64,000 nt of DNA, from contig BRKX01000018.1 of assembly GCA_026008535.1 (NCBI GenBank), positions 18,794,088 to 18,858,087 of the forward strand, in the 5' to 3' direction. Position numbers and translations under genes: made by a program. Shown here one piece after another: positions 25,325 to 36,057 of this stretch. The notes beneath the pieces are model-generated. The model was not told where the DNA came from. It searched no databases and was given only the letters and a program-made list of their open reading frames with translations. This stretch comes from Perilla frutescens. Lineage: Eukaryota > Streptophyta > Magnoliopsida > Lamiales > Lamiaceae. Position 1 is the first letter of the stretch, and the number at the start of each line of letters is the position of its first letter.

Positions 25325-25547
25325 GATGAGAGGGAAAATAGAGTGGTGGAAAAATCAAAAGTTGCGATGATTAGTGTCCGCCGCTCTTTTTTAAGGCTAG
25401 CTAGCTCATTTGTAAAGGTCCATAAAGTGAAATAAAATTTGGGAAAAAGTAACTGGTTTTAAATACTGGGAGTTTTATAGGTAATTTGTCCTTCAAAATA
25501 ATAAGTCCCTATATTCAATCATTGGCTCAGTGTACTTGTGTCAGATA
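25325..25547 (-). promoter_or_regulatory. Proximal upstream region of the PDCB gene
   Basis: Runs from the start codon to the motif-mosaic repeat at about 25548. TTTTTTAAGG and GCTAGCTAGCT stretches are present at 25388-25411, but no clear TATA box was identified. Confidence 0.35.
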
Positions 25548-26864
25548 TTATCAATTAAATACACAACTCTCGATTAAATGAAAGCCACGATTGCATGGAC
25601 CAACCCTCGATTAATGAAAATAACCCACGATTAAATGAAAGAAGCCTCGATTAATTTTCAAGAGGGAATCGATTAAATAAAAAAAGGCCACGATTAAAGA
25701 CACGACTAATTTTGAAGAAAGGCCATGATTAATTTTTGAAAAATGCCACGATTAAGGCCACGACAAATTTTGAAAGAAATTAATCGATTCCTCGATTAAT
25801 TTTTGAATGCCTAGATTAAATAAAATTCATGCCTCGATTATTTTTTAAAGAATGCGTCGATTATTTTTTGAAGAATGCCTCGATTATATAAATGAAGGTC
25901 ATGATTGAATGAAATGAAGGTCTCGATTAGGCAAAATTAATCGTGGCTTTTATTGAATGCATTTATTTCTTGTGTAAGTGAGGTAGTTACTGATCTTCAT
26001 TAAAAAAAAAAAGAAGTTACTAAGCTTCATTCAATAAAAAGTAGGGGAATGTAGTAATTTTTTGACCGAATTCAATACATCGTTTTATTGCTGAGTATGG
26101 TGGTAGGTAAATTTTTTGAATAAATAGGCAAAAACACTCGAGAATATTCACAATACACTAAAATTTATAGAAATCCTTTTTCACTTATTTTTTCAAAAGA
26201 AATGGGAGAATAGACTTTGGAGCAAGGGTGCGGAAGTTTTACTTATCAAGAAGAAAGCAGTGCTTCGTTTCTATCATTTGAAAGATATGTTTTGTACTGT
26301 TCATTTTTTGTGTAATTCTTTTGCAAATATTTGTTGTTTTCATTATATTGCATGTCGTAGTCTTTAAGTACATTAATAGTAGACTTTAAAAGCTAAATAT
26401 TAAGTGAAATGTAGCTTATTATGTTAATCGACGCTATTAGAATTTATCGAGGCGTGATTGAAAATAATCGATGCTCCTTTGAAAATAATCGAGGCTTGTT
26501 TTAGAAATATTCGTAGATATTGGAAATATTAATCGTGACTTCTTTAACTCAATCGATGCCTTATTTTAAATTAAATAGAGGATAATTAAATGTACAATTA
26601 ATCGAGGCATGGTTTAGGAATAATCGAGGCTATTAGTTAAATAATCGATGCTAATTAAACTAGGCATAAAAAAAATCAATCGAGGCTATTTTTTTTAACC
26701 GATGTCTTATTCTAATTTTTTAAAACAATCGATGCTAATCAATCGATAGTAATTTTTGAAATCAATCGAGGCTACTTTTTTAACCGATACCTTATTCTAA
26801 TTTTTAAAATAATCGATGCTAATCAATTTTTAAAATAAGCCACGATTACTTTCAAACGATCATC

Positions 26865-26930
26865 GATTAAATTGAATGATCCACGATTAATGGAGGGAAT
26901 TCCATTAATCGTGGATCATTCAATTTAATC
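26865..26930. repeat. Perfect palindrome, 30-bp arms, 6-bp loop
   Basis: Arms 26865-26894 and 26901-26930 are exact reverse complements around GGGAAT. Each arm holds a CACGATTAA motif, so the palindrome is the point where the motif orientation flips. Confidence 0.95.
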
Positions 26931-27232
26931 GAGGCCTTCATTAATCGTGGATCATCCCATTTAAGTGAGGCCTCGAATAAATTGAATTGTTATGAGTTAA
27001 AACATTGCCCATTAAACTTAATGGAGGAAATCATTTCCCATTAATTGAGGAAATCATTTTCCCATTAAACTTATTGGGCATGGATTGATTCTTGGCCACA
27101 ATTAATTGAGGCTTGCCTCGATTAGTATTAACTCAAATATTCTTCAATTAATTAATCTCGATTAGCATAATTAAATGAGCCTCAATTAGCATAAATTAAA
27201 TGAGCCTCGATTAGCATAATTAATCACATGTG

Positions 27233-28015
27233 AAATCCTAATACAATCTATACATTATATAGTATAATCAAATTGATTATCACAAGTGAAGTCTCGATAA
27301 AATCTACACACAATAGTGTAATCAATTTGATTTTAATATAGTGTATATGTTGTATTGGGATTTTACTTGCGAGGATCACTTTGATTATCGATTATGAAAT
27401 CTCGAAACAACCTATACACTATAGTATAATTAAAATGATTCTCACATGTGAAATCCTAATACAACCTATACACTATATAGTATAATCAAATTGATTCTCA
27501 CAAGTGAAATCTCGATAAAATATACACACAATAGTGTAATCAATTTGATTTTAATATAATGTATATATTGTATCGGGATTTTACTTGCGAAGATCATTTT
27601 GATTATCGATTATGAAATCTCGAAATAACCTATACACTATAGTATAATTAAATTGATTCTCACATGTGAAATCCTAATACAACCTATACACTATATAGTA
27701 TAATCAAATTGATTCTCACAAGTGAAATCTCGATAAAATCTACACACCATAGTGTAATCAATTTGATTTTAATGTAGTGTATATGTTGTATCGGAATTTT
27801 ACTTGTGAGGATCACTTTGATTATCAATTATGAAATCTCGAAACAACCTACACACTATAATATAATTAAATTGATTCTCACATGTGAAATCATAATACAA
27901 CCTATACACTATATAGTATAATCAAATTGATTCTCACAAGTGAAATCTCGATAAAATCTACACATCATAGTATAATCAATTTAATTTTAATATAGTGTAT
28001 ATGTTGTATTGAGAT
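27233..28015. repeat. 218-bp tandem repeat, about 3.6 copies
   Basis: Units begin at 27233, 27451, 27669 and 27887 (period exactly 218 bp each time); the last stops after about 129 bp. Copies differ by scattered substitutions. Within a unit the opening 44 bp and a later block are imperfect reverse complements, so each unit can fold back. Confidence 0.95.
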
Positions 28016-28234
28016 AGTTAATCGAGGCAATTGAAAGTTAATGGAGGCATAGTTAATCGAGGGTTGTTTTTAATATTAACCGATTTAATATTAATTGAGG
28101 CCTATTTAGTTAATTGATAGGCATGTCATCGATTTAATATTAATAGGCATGGCATCGATTTAATATTAATCAAGGCCTAGCTAGTTAGTTAATATTAATA
28201 GGCATGGCATCGATTAATAGACATGACTCAATTT

Positions 28235-29169
28235 TTTTTTTATAACAAAAACACCTCTAAGAGTGGGGCATTCGGCACCATGCCCAGCCTGTAAATAAAT
28301 AAAGCAACGTCTCGTACAATGTCATGGACGGGATATGTCCCAAAAGTGAACATATCCCTAACCAATCACGGAAAAATGAAAGCAGAAAAATAAACCGAGG
28401 AGATGCATCCACAACTCGGATGCTAACTCCAAAAATAAATAAAGCACTGACACGTGGAGCACAACCACAAACCAACTGAAACTCCAAACAGACAAACAAA
28501 CCAAAATAATAAAATAAGACAAACATAAGAAACACGATCCTCATCAATGATACCTAAATCTGAAGTTGGGATAACCCAACTGATCCATCCGTACCAGGGA
28601 GAACAGATATGTGGGAGCTGAAACATCATCATAAAAAGTCAAAACCGAAGTCTGGGCCCCTCTACCAGCAAGGAAATCGGCCGCCCGGTTCCCCTCACGA
28701 GGGATGTGCGTGAACCGAACATGCCAACCTCTACACAACAATCTGATGGAAGTGAGCGTGTGCCGGGTCACAGCCGAACCCTGACGCCCAGACTGCAACA
28801 CCGACACAACAGAAGCCGCATCCATCTCGATCCAAACGTGATCCGAATACTGAACTGCAAGCCTAAGACCGTGAAGAAGAGCCTGGACCTCAGCGTCGAA
28901 GCTGGAGGCCGCCCTCAGGGGCGCTCAGAAACCAGCCAGCAGTGACCCTGTATGATCCCGAACAAGTCCCCCTCACCAGCCGCCATCTGAAGATCCGTCG
29001 AGAAAGATCCATCCATGTTGAGCTTCACCTAGGGTGCCTCCGGAGGCCGCCACGACACCATTCTAGATCGTAACGCTCTAGGAACGGGGTCAGTAACAGG
29101 AATAAAAGGCACCTGAGGGTAACAGCCCAACCAATGCTGCGGAAGGAGCTTCCCAGCCGAAACCAGAAG
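28235..29169 (-). mobile_element. 5'-truncated LINE insertion
   Basis: About 935 bp of GC-richer sequence sits in the AT-rich mosaic repeat, bounded by a 12-bp direct repeat ATGACTCAATTT (28223-28234 and 29170-29181). The left boundary is a T-run, the complement of a 3' poly-A tail, so the element is on the minus strand with its 5' end truncated at the right. It encodes the C-terminal RNase H of a plant LINE. Confidence 0.85.
28544..29050 (-). pseudogene. LINE RNase H domain, broken
   Basis: Read on the minus strand from about 29050: KLNMDGSF (first catalytic Asp), then across a frameshift a FDAEVQAL-like Glu segment, then IEMDAASVV and HIPREGNRAADFLA in the frame 28544-28825. These are the landmarks of the RVT_3 RNase H family. 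In-frame stops and frame changes lie upstream of 28830, so it is not functional. Confidence 0.75.
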
Positions 29170-29545
29170 ATGACTCAATTTATTTGACATAGCTTCGATT
29201 AATTTTAAAGATCCCTGATTAATTTTAAAAATTGTCTCGATTATATTTTACATAGCCTCGATTAATATACACATAGCCTCGATTAGTTTAAAAAAGTCCA
29301 TCGATTCCTCAATTAATTTTAAAAAATACATCTATTACATTTAACTATTCTTGATTAATATATAACTATCCTCGATTAACACCAAATAATCTACATCTAA
29401 TATCAAACAATCCACCATTAATATCTAACTAGCCACAAGTAACATCAAACAATCCACAATTAATATAAAATAATCCACCATTATTATCTAACTAGCCTAG
29501 ATTAATATCAAATAATCCTCGACTAATTCCAAAAAAATCATGCCC

Positions 29546-30113
29546 AACGAATTTCAAAAACACAAACATAAACTATTAATCGAAGAAACTATTTACAGAT
29601 TAAAAAAAACGAAGCCTATTTGAAAAGATGATGGCTCTCGTAGTGTTCCGGGTCATTGCTTTTTTTTTTTTCTGCTCAAAGTACAAATGTGTCATTGCTT
29701 TTCAGATTTTGTGGGACCATTGCATGCATGTTGTATAAAATAAGTACACTTTACCAACAAAACTCTCTACTTTTAAATCTTGTTGTTTTTCTCCCAAATC
29801 TTATTTACTTCCCAAATCTTATTTACTTTTGTCTAAATAAACATTTCTCCCTTTGTAAAAGGTACGTACATAGGGGAAATTAACAATTCCAAAAAAAAAA
29901 GTTGCGGAAAATAAATTTAAATATGTTAAATAGATTACATATATAGTACATAATACATACCATGTAAAATGTAAAAGTACTATTTCGAATGGAGAAATGA
30001 TTTTGTAGTGGATAAATATCATTTAATTTGTCTACAAATTAAAATGTCGTTGAAAGGCCATTGCTCCTTGATCACGAGTTCTTCTTCAATCTTAAAAAAC
30101 ATACATACATACA

Positions 30114-30178
<65 letters not shown>

Positions 30179-30595
30179 CACTCACACACTCGACCTGTGG
30201 TATTGAGGAGATTCGAATCCGTGACTTTTGGTCTCCAAACAACCTCACTCCACCACTAGGCCATCCCCACCGGAACTTTATACATAGATCTATTTAATCA
30301 CGATAAATTAGCAATCATGATAAATTAGTGATCCAAATAAACTACTCGCTTCTCTTTCATAATATTAGATGTTTTGGAGTTTTAATCTTGTCTCAAATTA
30401 TTTAATGTTTTAGATTTGTTCAAACATTTACTCTCAATTTTATCCCTTATCAAAACACTATAAAATCTTTTACATTGTAAACTTACCGCTATATATTATG
30501 AAAATCTAACTTATTATAATTTGATATGGGTGGAGAGAGATAAAGAGAATAGTTTGTCATATTTTTTACTTCTTAATTTTATTAGAAAAGACTTG
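29546..30595. other. Intergenic, no gene seen
   Basis: Contains the CATA/AT microsatellite (30100-30176) and a following phrase (30180-30275) with GATTCGAATCC that recurs partly near 18320. No coding sequence recognised. Confidence 0.5.
30100..30176. repeat. (CATA)n followed by (AT)n microsatellite
   Basis: About ten CATA units (30100-30141) run directly into an AT run to 30176. Confidence 0.97.
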
Positions 30596-30803
30596 TTAGA
30601 AATTGATATTTTGAGTCTAATTCACCCACGTAAGACTTGTTAGAAATAGATATTGGGTCACAAAAGAATTGTTAATTAATGGATATTGGATCTAACTCCT
30701 TGTAGGGGGAGGATCACCGCTCTCACCTTAATAATGGCACATGCCACTTTACCCACCCAAATGTGCCACTTTACCCAACCAATGTGGGACAATTTAATAC
30801 ACC
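30596..30803. repeat. LTR-like dispersed repeat, left of the Sirevirus insertion
   Basis: Holds TTAGAAATTGATATT-like phrases, then GGATATTGGATCTAACTCC and two CCACTTTACCCA units ending in AATGTGGGACAATTTAATAC. The same phrases resume at 41846 and 43222, showing that one repeat-rich locus was split by the 11-kb element. The style resembles LTR ends of a plant copia/TRIM family, not proven. Confidence 0.55.
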
Positions 30804-31741
30804 TGAAAAATGATAATCCGTGCTCACAAATGTTTAATCAATACTGCTTGTTAACTGTTCTACAATATGTGTGGGACAGATGTAAGAACATAAAATATAG
30901 AGCAGTAAAATACGCACGAGATTGGTAACCCAGTTCATTTCAACAACCTACTCTGGGGGGTTGCTCCCAAACTTGAAGATTCGACTGTTACTTCTTCATG
31001 AAGTTTATTTGGGTTCTTACACATACAGGACTCCCTCTTTATGTTGCCTGTTCTTTTCCACGAACTCTTTCGCTAGCCGAAAGCTGTAAGGTCCCCTTAC
31101 AACCGTGACACTAGACTCCCTCTAGCTACCCACGACTTCAACTTACAATCTCTCCTGAGATTGCGTACAAAATGGTTTAACCAACCCCTCACGTGTTTCA
31201 CTCGAAAACACTCAAAACTAGTCTATCATATTGAACTATTTTAAGGAACAACTACTAGTAAAATACTTGGGACACAAACCACAATGACTCTCAAATAAAT
31301 GCTAAGAGAATCTGAAACAATGTCCATCGATTGCATAATGAATCGGCCTTCTTATATTCTTCACTTCAATATTGACATTAATCTTCACTGTCGGCAATAT
31401 GGCAAGTGGATTGATGGTTTGCGATCTTCCTAAAAGTTTGTAGATACTTTCCTTGGATAGGATGGTTATTTGCAGCTCGATATCTACTCCACAAGGCAGT
31501 CAATCGAACATATCTCGCCTTCCATGAACAGATCCGTGCAAGATCTTCTATATATGGAAACTGCTATATAAAAGTGTCCCTGGTTCTGTCTGGGACATCA
31601 GAGGGAACAATTTGCCAACTGTTCTTCTTTTTCACGCACATCGGAATGAATAGCTTAAGGGACATACCCAAGCACACATTGTTGAACATATCTCGTCAAC
31701 AAAACAACATGAACACTTAGTGCAATACTGTGGCACTAACA
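30804..31741 (-). repeat. 3' LTR of the Sirevirus-like element
   Basis: Starts TGAAAAATG and ends CTAACA on the plus strand. It pairs with 40902-41840 over its full length. Confidence 0.95.
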
Positions 31742-32140
31742 ATCTCCCCCTTTGGCATTTATGGTCGACAATTATCAACATAATCTGCACAACATTTGAA
31801 TCAACTTCGCAGATCAAAATATATCAAAGCAAATGATATATTTAACAAACTATCAAGGACAGTTCCAAGCCCACTCCCCTTGACTCTGATCTGGGAGTGC
31901 CTTCAAACACGAACATTGTTTTTTATAGTTATACAACATTGTCTGGTAGGTCAGAATAAGTACAGACCAACAGAAATAAAATAGGAAAACATACTTCCCA
32001 AAATAAAATTGTCTGTTTAGCAAAAACAAAAACAAAGAGCACATGTTCTTATCAGCAATAGGTAGCAGTGGGCTCTCCCCCTTTCTCCTTCTTCCTATCT
32101 TCTTCTTCCCCTTAATTGTTGCTAAAAACGGTAAACACGA

Positions 32141-35100
32141 TCAGTGCGGGGAGGCATCATCATCATCATTATCATCTGCATTGTCAGCAGGAGCAGCATC
32201 AGTTGGAGCAACAACAGTGGTGGAAGGTTGATCAATAGACGGTCCAGCAGGAAGGGCATCAAAAGGCGAAGCAAGGCCAAATGCTCGAGCTCGAAGATCA
32301 ACCAAGAGAGACTCCAATTCTTGTTCTCGAGTCTTGAATGTCCTAATGGTCCTTTTCAGCATCTGCACCTCGTGCTCCAGAGACTTGATGTGTCTGTCAA
32401 AGAAAATAGAAGTGACATGCAAAGCAGGAACAGATCTGAGAGGGACAAATGGTGGTACAGTTCCAGAGCCACTAGCTTCTTCTCTGGCAGGAATATCCTA
32501 GGCGTGCTGGTATGAAAACAACTTCTGATTGATAACAAGAAGCTGCGCCTCAGGCTCATAAACATCTTCCGCACATACCACATTGTGCACATCCATGATC
32601 AAATTGAAAATCATACCAGGGAATCCAATTGGCTGTTGAACCCGGAAGGACTCTGCACGAGCCACAACATGCTCAAAGATGAGCTGACCAAGGTTGAATG
32701 ATAAGTAGATAAATATGCTTAAATTAAATTGTAATAAAATGTATTTTTAATGCATTTTATTCACGAGTAATCTTTATTTTTCTACTTATTTTATCTTGAG
32801 TTCGATAATACTCTGATTATGTTTTTAGTGTTTATTTCAGTGAATTAGGAGTATTTTTGGATCAAGATTATAAGAATGGACCTCGACAATTATAATATGA
32901 TTTTGGGCCATGCTATGAAATGAAATTGGGCCTCTAAATTTTAGAAGCCCATCAACTAATTTGAAATAAATTTCTATTGGATCAACACAATACTTGGACA
33001 AAATTGGATTGCATAAGTTGTGGCTAATCCATGGGCCACGTGAGATAAAAATGAGAGATGCATTTTGATTTAATCACCTTTTACTCCAATTTGAGACAGA
33101 ATCAGCTGGGCACACAAGACTACCGTCCACAGCAAGACATCAACACAGCAACAGAGCCGAGGTGAATTTTCAGAGAAGAAAATCTTCCAATCTCCCAGTG
33201 AAGTAGTTATTTTTGTTTTGTATCCACTTTTATAAATTGTCTGTATATATTTGGCTTGTAGTTTTTTTAGGTAGGTTTTGATATAAAGATGTGTGGCTAA
33301 AGTTTTTGTATCTAGTTCAAAGGGATGTTTGATCCCAGACCTTGATCATTTTGAAATTAATATAGTAATGGGTTCTTGATTTTAGTTCTTGGATTATTTG
33401 TGTTATCTATTTTACTTTGATTATATTGTTTGAATGTTTGATTTAGATTGATCACCTAAATTGAGTATTTATGCATATATTGCTAGGATTTGGTTCATAA
33501 TCCGTAATTGTTATGAATTTATATCCACAAGTAGCAACTTATGATAATACAAATCTAGAATAATCGAATCGAGCTTGTGTATTCGATTTCTTGTTTGTCC
33601 ATTGTCTTGATTTGTTAATGCATTCGATAGATTAAATCTAGAGAGCTTGTTCTAGGTTATCTAATTGAATATGGTTAATTAAAGAGCTTGTTTTAATTAA
33701 CTAATCTTATGAGGCAAACCGGTTAGCAGAGCTTGTTGTTTATTGATGGATAGAAATTCCAGAGCTAAATGAAAGAGGCGTTGTATTGATTTCGAAATAA
33801 TTAGGGAATGGTGATAACTGAACTTAGAACTAGAGCTTTATATTTATTAGAAATCGGTATTTGTATGTTTATTTTCTACATTTTATTCTCGTCGTAAGAA
33901 TATTTAATTTTTAGTTCGATCAAACCAAACCCCCCATCTACTTATATTTTAATTTAGTTCTTAAAGCACTTAAAATTTATCCGCTCCCTGTGGGTTCGAC
34001 CCTTACTCGCTGCTACTACTAGTTAGTAGAAGAGAGCTGAGGTATTTTAATTTTGCGTACCTCGACAGCACGGTCATTGAACTCCACCCGAGTTCCAACC
34101 TTAAACATCAACTACCCCAGTGGCTTCTCAATCGTGGAGTTGTGCGTGCTGGGGATCCAATTCCAAACAGCAATCTTGTGAAGTATAGAATACTTCACGC
34201 TCAAATCTGATGCCATCAATGAGCGGCCCGATGGCCAAGTACAACGACTGCCTCCAGTCAATTCGGCAGCAACCTAATCCAACTCAAACACATGGGCAAA
34301 AGCAACCACATGCTCACGACCTAAATACGCATTAATCACAGACGGCGAAAAAGAAATCTAATGACCCCGCACGAATACAACAAAGGTATGCTCATCAGAC
34401 GCATCGCGAATAGACTTAGATAAATTTGCATAAAACTCATGCACAACAGCAACAACAAAAGGCGGTGCAGTATATGCATACTTATCTAACCTCAGATCAT
34501 GTAAAATTTCAACAACTCCCGTACCCTCAACATCAGCCTTAATCAGCTTTCGCTCAGACATAAGAGAGCGACCCATAACCAACTTATACTGACTTTGATG
34601 AAAAGCTGATAGAAACTTACTTGAATCATAAGCTTCAGATTTGGAATCAGATCTGTCCGAGACAGATTCAGTGACATCCTCTGCTTCTTCATCAGAGGGA
34701 GAAGGAGCTCTGGCTTGCTTCATCAGCGGGTGATGACGACCCGACACCAAACCCATCCTCTACTCAGACAAACTCCGTGTAACACGGCGAGCAGGAACAT
34801 CAACAGGCTTCTTAGTCGAAGCCTTTTTCCCAGAAATCTTCACCGATTTTGGGGGTTTGGATGAAGACCCCTTCTTGGCCGCAACTTTCATAGATTTGGG
34901 GGGTTTTAGAAGGAGGCCCCTTCTTCGCAGCAACTTTCGCCAATACCTTTGATTTCAAATTGGCAATATGTATGTCATCTTCATCATCAGACACCGGAGG
35001 AGTGACTGAAACATCTCTCAAATCTAACTTGCATTTGGTCCCGCGAGTTTTGGAGGAGGTAGCCTTGTGAGTTGGTTGAGGAGGGACAAAATCAGCCTCA

Positions 35101-35663
35101 AGAGCGGGAGGATCTTCATCAAGGAAGGAGATATCAACATCTTCTTCACCTTGACCTTGATCAAATGTTTCATCTACAACAACAGGTGACACTTCACCTA
35201 GGGGAACTTGAACAGTGACAATGGGCGTGTCACTAAACACCGAAGCGCCAGCAAGAACAGATGGTTCTTGTACAAACTTCAAAGCATCAAGAGATGCAGC
35301 AAATTCCTCAATTAAGGCAGACTCTTCGCCAACAGCAGAGACGATCAGGGCATCCATTGATTCAATGGTCTCCAGAGGTGGCGAGGGAGGAACATCAGAA
35401 ATCCTAGGAGAGGGTAAAAATACTTTATCTGTCTCAGACACAGATCCAACGACTACTTCCACATAAGGTGCCACAGACAACGGCACAAAAGTAGGGACAT
35501 TTGGAAGAACTTCAATTTGCTGTTCCAAGGCAGGGACAGATGACCCAAATAGAGCAAACACCAGTGGCTTTGAAAGTTCTCCCAACTTTCGCCACAAATC
35601 CTGCGTAGAGATTTTTGGCTTCTTGAACAGAGAAGTCTTAGATGATTCAGATTTGTTCGCCAT
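32141..35663 (-). pseudogene. Sirevirus extra ORF (env-like position), split by a solo LTR
   Basis: Starts at 35663 with a 283-codon acidic, Val/Pro/Ser-rich stretch. After a frame change near 34800 comes a segment (34756 to about 34094) with EFYANL, VFVRG and INAYLG, which resembles the plant 'transposase_32' (PF20167) domain common in plant retroelement ORFs. It is cut at 34077 by a 1.4-kb solo LTR and resumes at 32693 (FNLGQL, FEHVVAR, GFPGMI), then a coiled-coil-like segment (HEVQMLKRTI to LESLLVDL) and an acidic C terminus ending at 32141. Stops lie near 34363 and 34288. Some Sireviruses carry an envelope-like ORF at this position, but I saw no clear signal peptide or membrane anchor, so 'env-like' refers to position only. 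Confidence 0.65.
32699..34076. mobile_element. Solo LTR, 1378 bp, nested in the Sirevirus
   Basis: Begins TGATAAG and ends GGTCA, and is flanked by the 5-bp duplication TTGAA (32694-32698 and 34077-34081). Removing the insert and one TTGAA rejoins the host ORF in frame. Near the right end are TCCCTGTGGGTTCGACCC and TACTCGCTGCTACTACTAG, as in plant gypsy (Tat/Athila-like) LTRs read in plus orientation. No internal genes, PBS or purine tract are present, consistent with LTR-LTR recombination. Confidence 0.85.
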
Positions 35664-36057
35664 TGTAAACTGAGGAGAAAGACTCTTGCAAATAGAAAGT
35701 TCAAGAGAGAAGGGCTTTGAGGAGAGAGATTTTTTTAAAAAAAATCTCGTTGCCTTAATAAAATTTTGAACAGTAAACTTATGCTCTTAATTAGAGAATT
35801 CAAAAAAGAAATTCCCATAACTGTCACATCCCATAAATAGCACCCTTCTGCTCGTTCTTGGAAAGTGAAACCGAACTCGGTAGGGGAAACAAGGATCCAC
35901 TAGCTGTTGAAAAATAACTGTTCAAACTGTCCTAACATCTGTCTGAGAGATAATTTGGTACACACTGCATCAACCACATTAACTTGGTCATTTTACTCTC
36001 TCTGTACACACATTATTGACCAAGACAGTACAGAGAGGCTTCTCTCAGAGGAGAAGA

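Larger units (their letters stand above)
25548..29545. repeat. Mosaic of CTCGATTAA / CACGATTAA motifs on alternating strands
   Basis: Dozens of copies of (CCT/CCA)CGATTAA are sprinkled every 20-40 bp. They read forward at about 25570-25930, reverse (TTAATCGAGGC, AATCGATGC) at 26430-26840, in both orientations at 26850-26970, forward at 27110-27220, reverse at 28017-28215 and forward at 29190-29525. Embedded are a 66-bp palindrome (26865-26930), a 218-bp tandem array (27233-28015) and a LINE insertion (28235-29169). There is no ORF. It resembles no standard transposon; a foldback element or local satellite-like expansion are candidates. Boundaries are approximate. Confidence 0.8.

Noticed and set aside
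27233..28015. CRISPR-like array
   Set aside because: Repeats are 218 bp with no unique spacers, in a plant genome; it is a tandem repeat.
30195..30275. tRNA or SINE head suggested by GATTCGAATCC
   Set aside because: No cloverleaf can be built and the phrase recurs near 18320 as part of an ordinary dispersed repeat.
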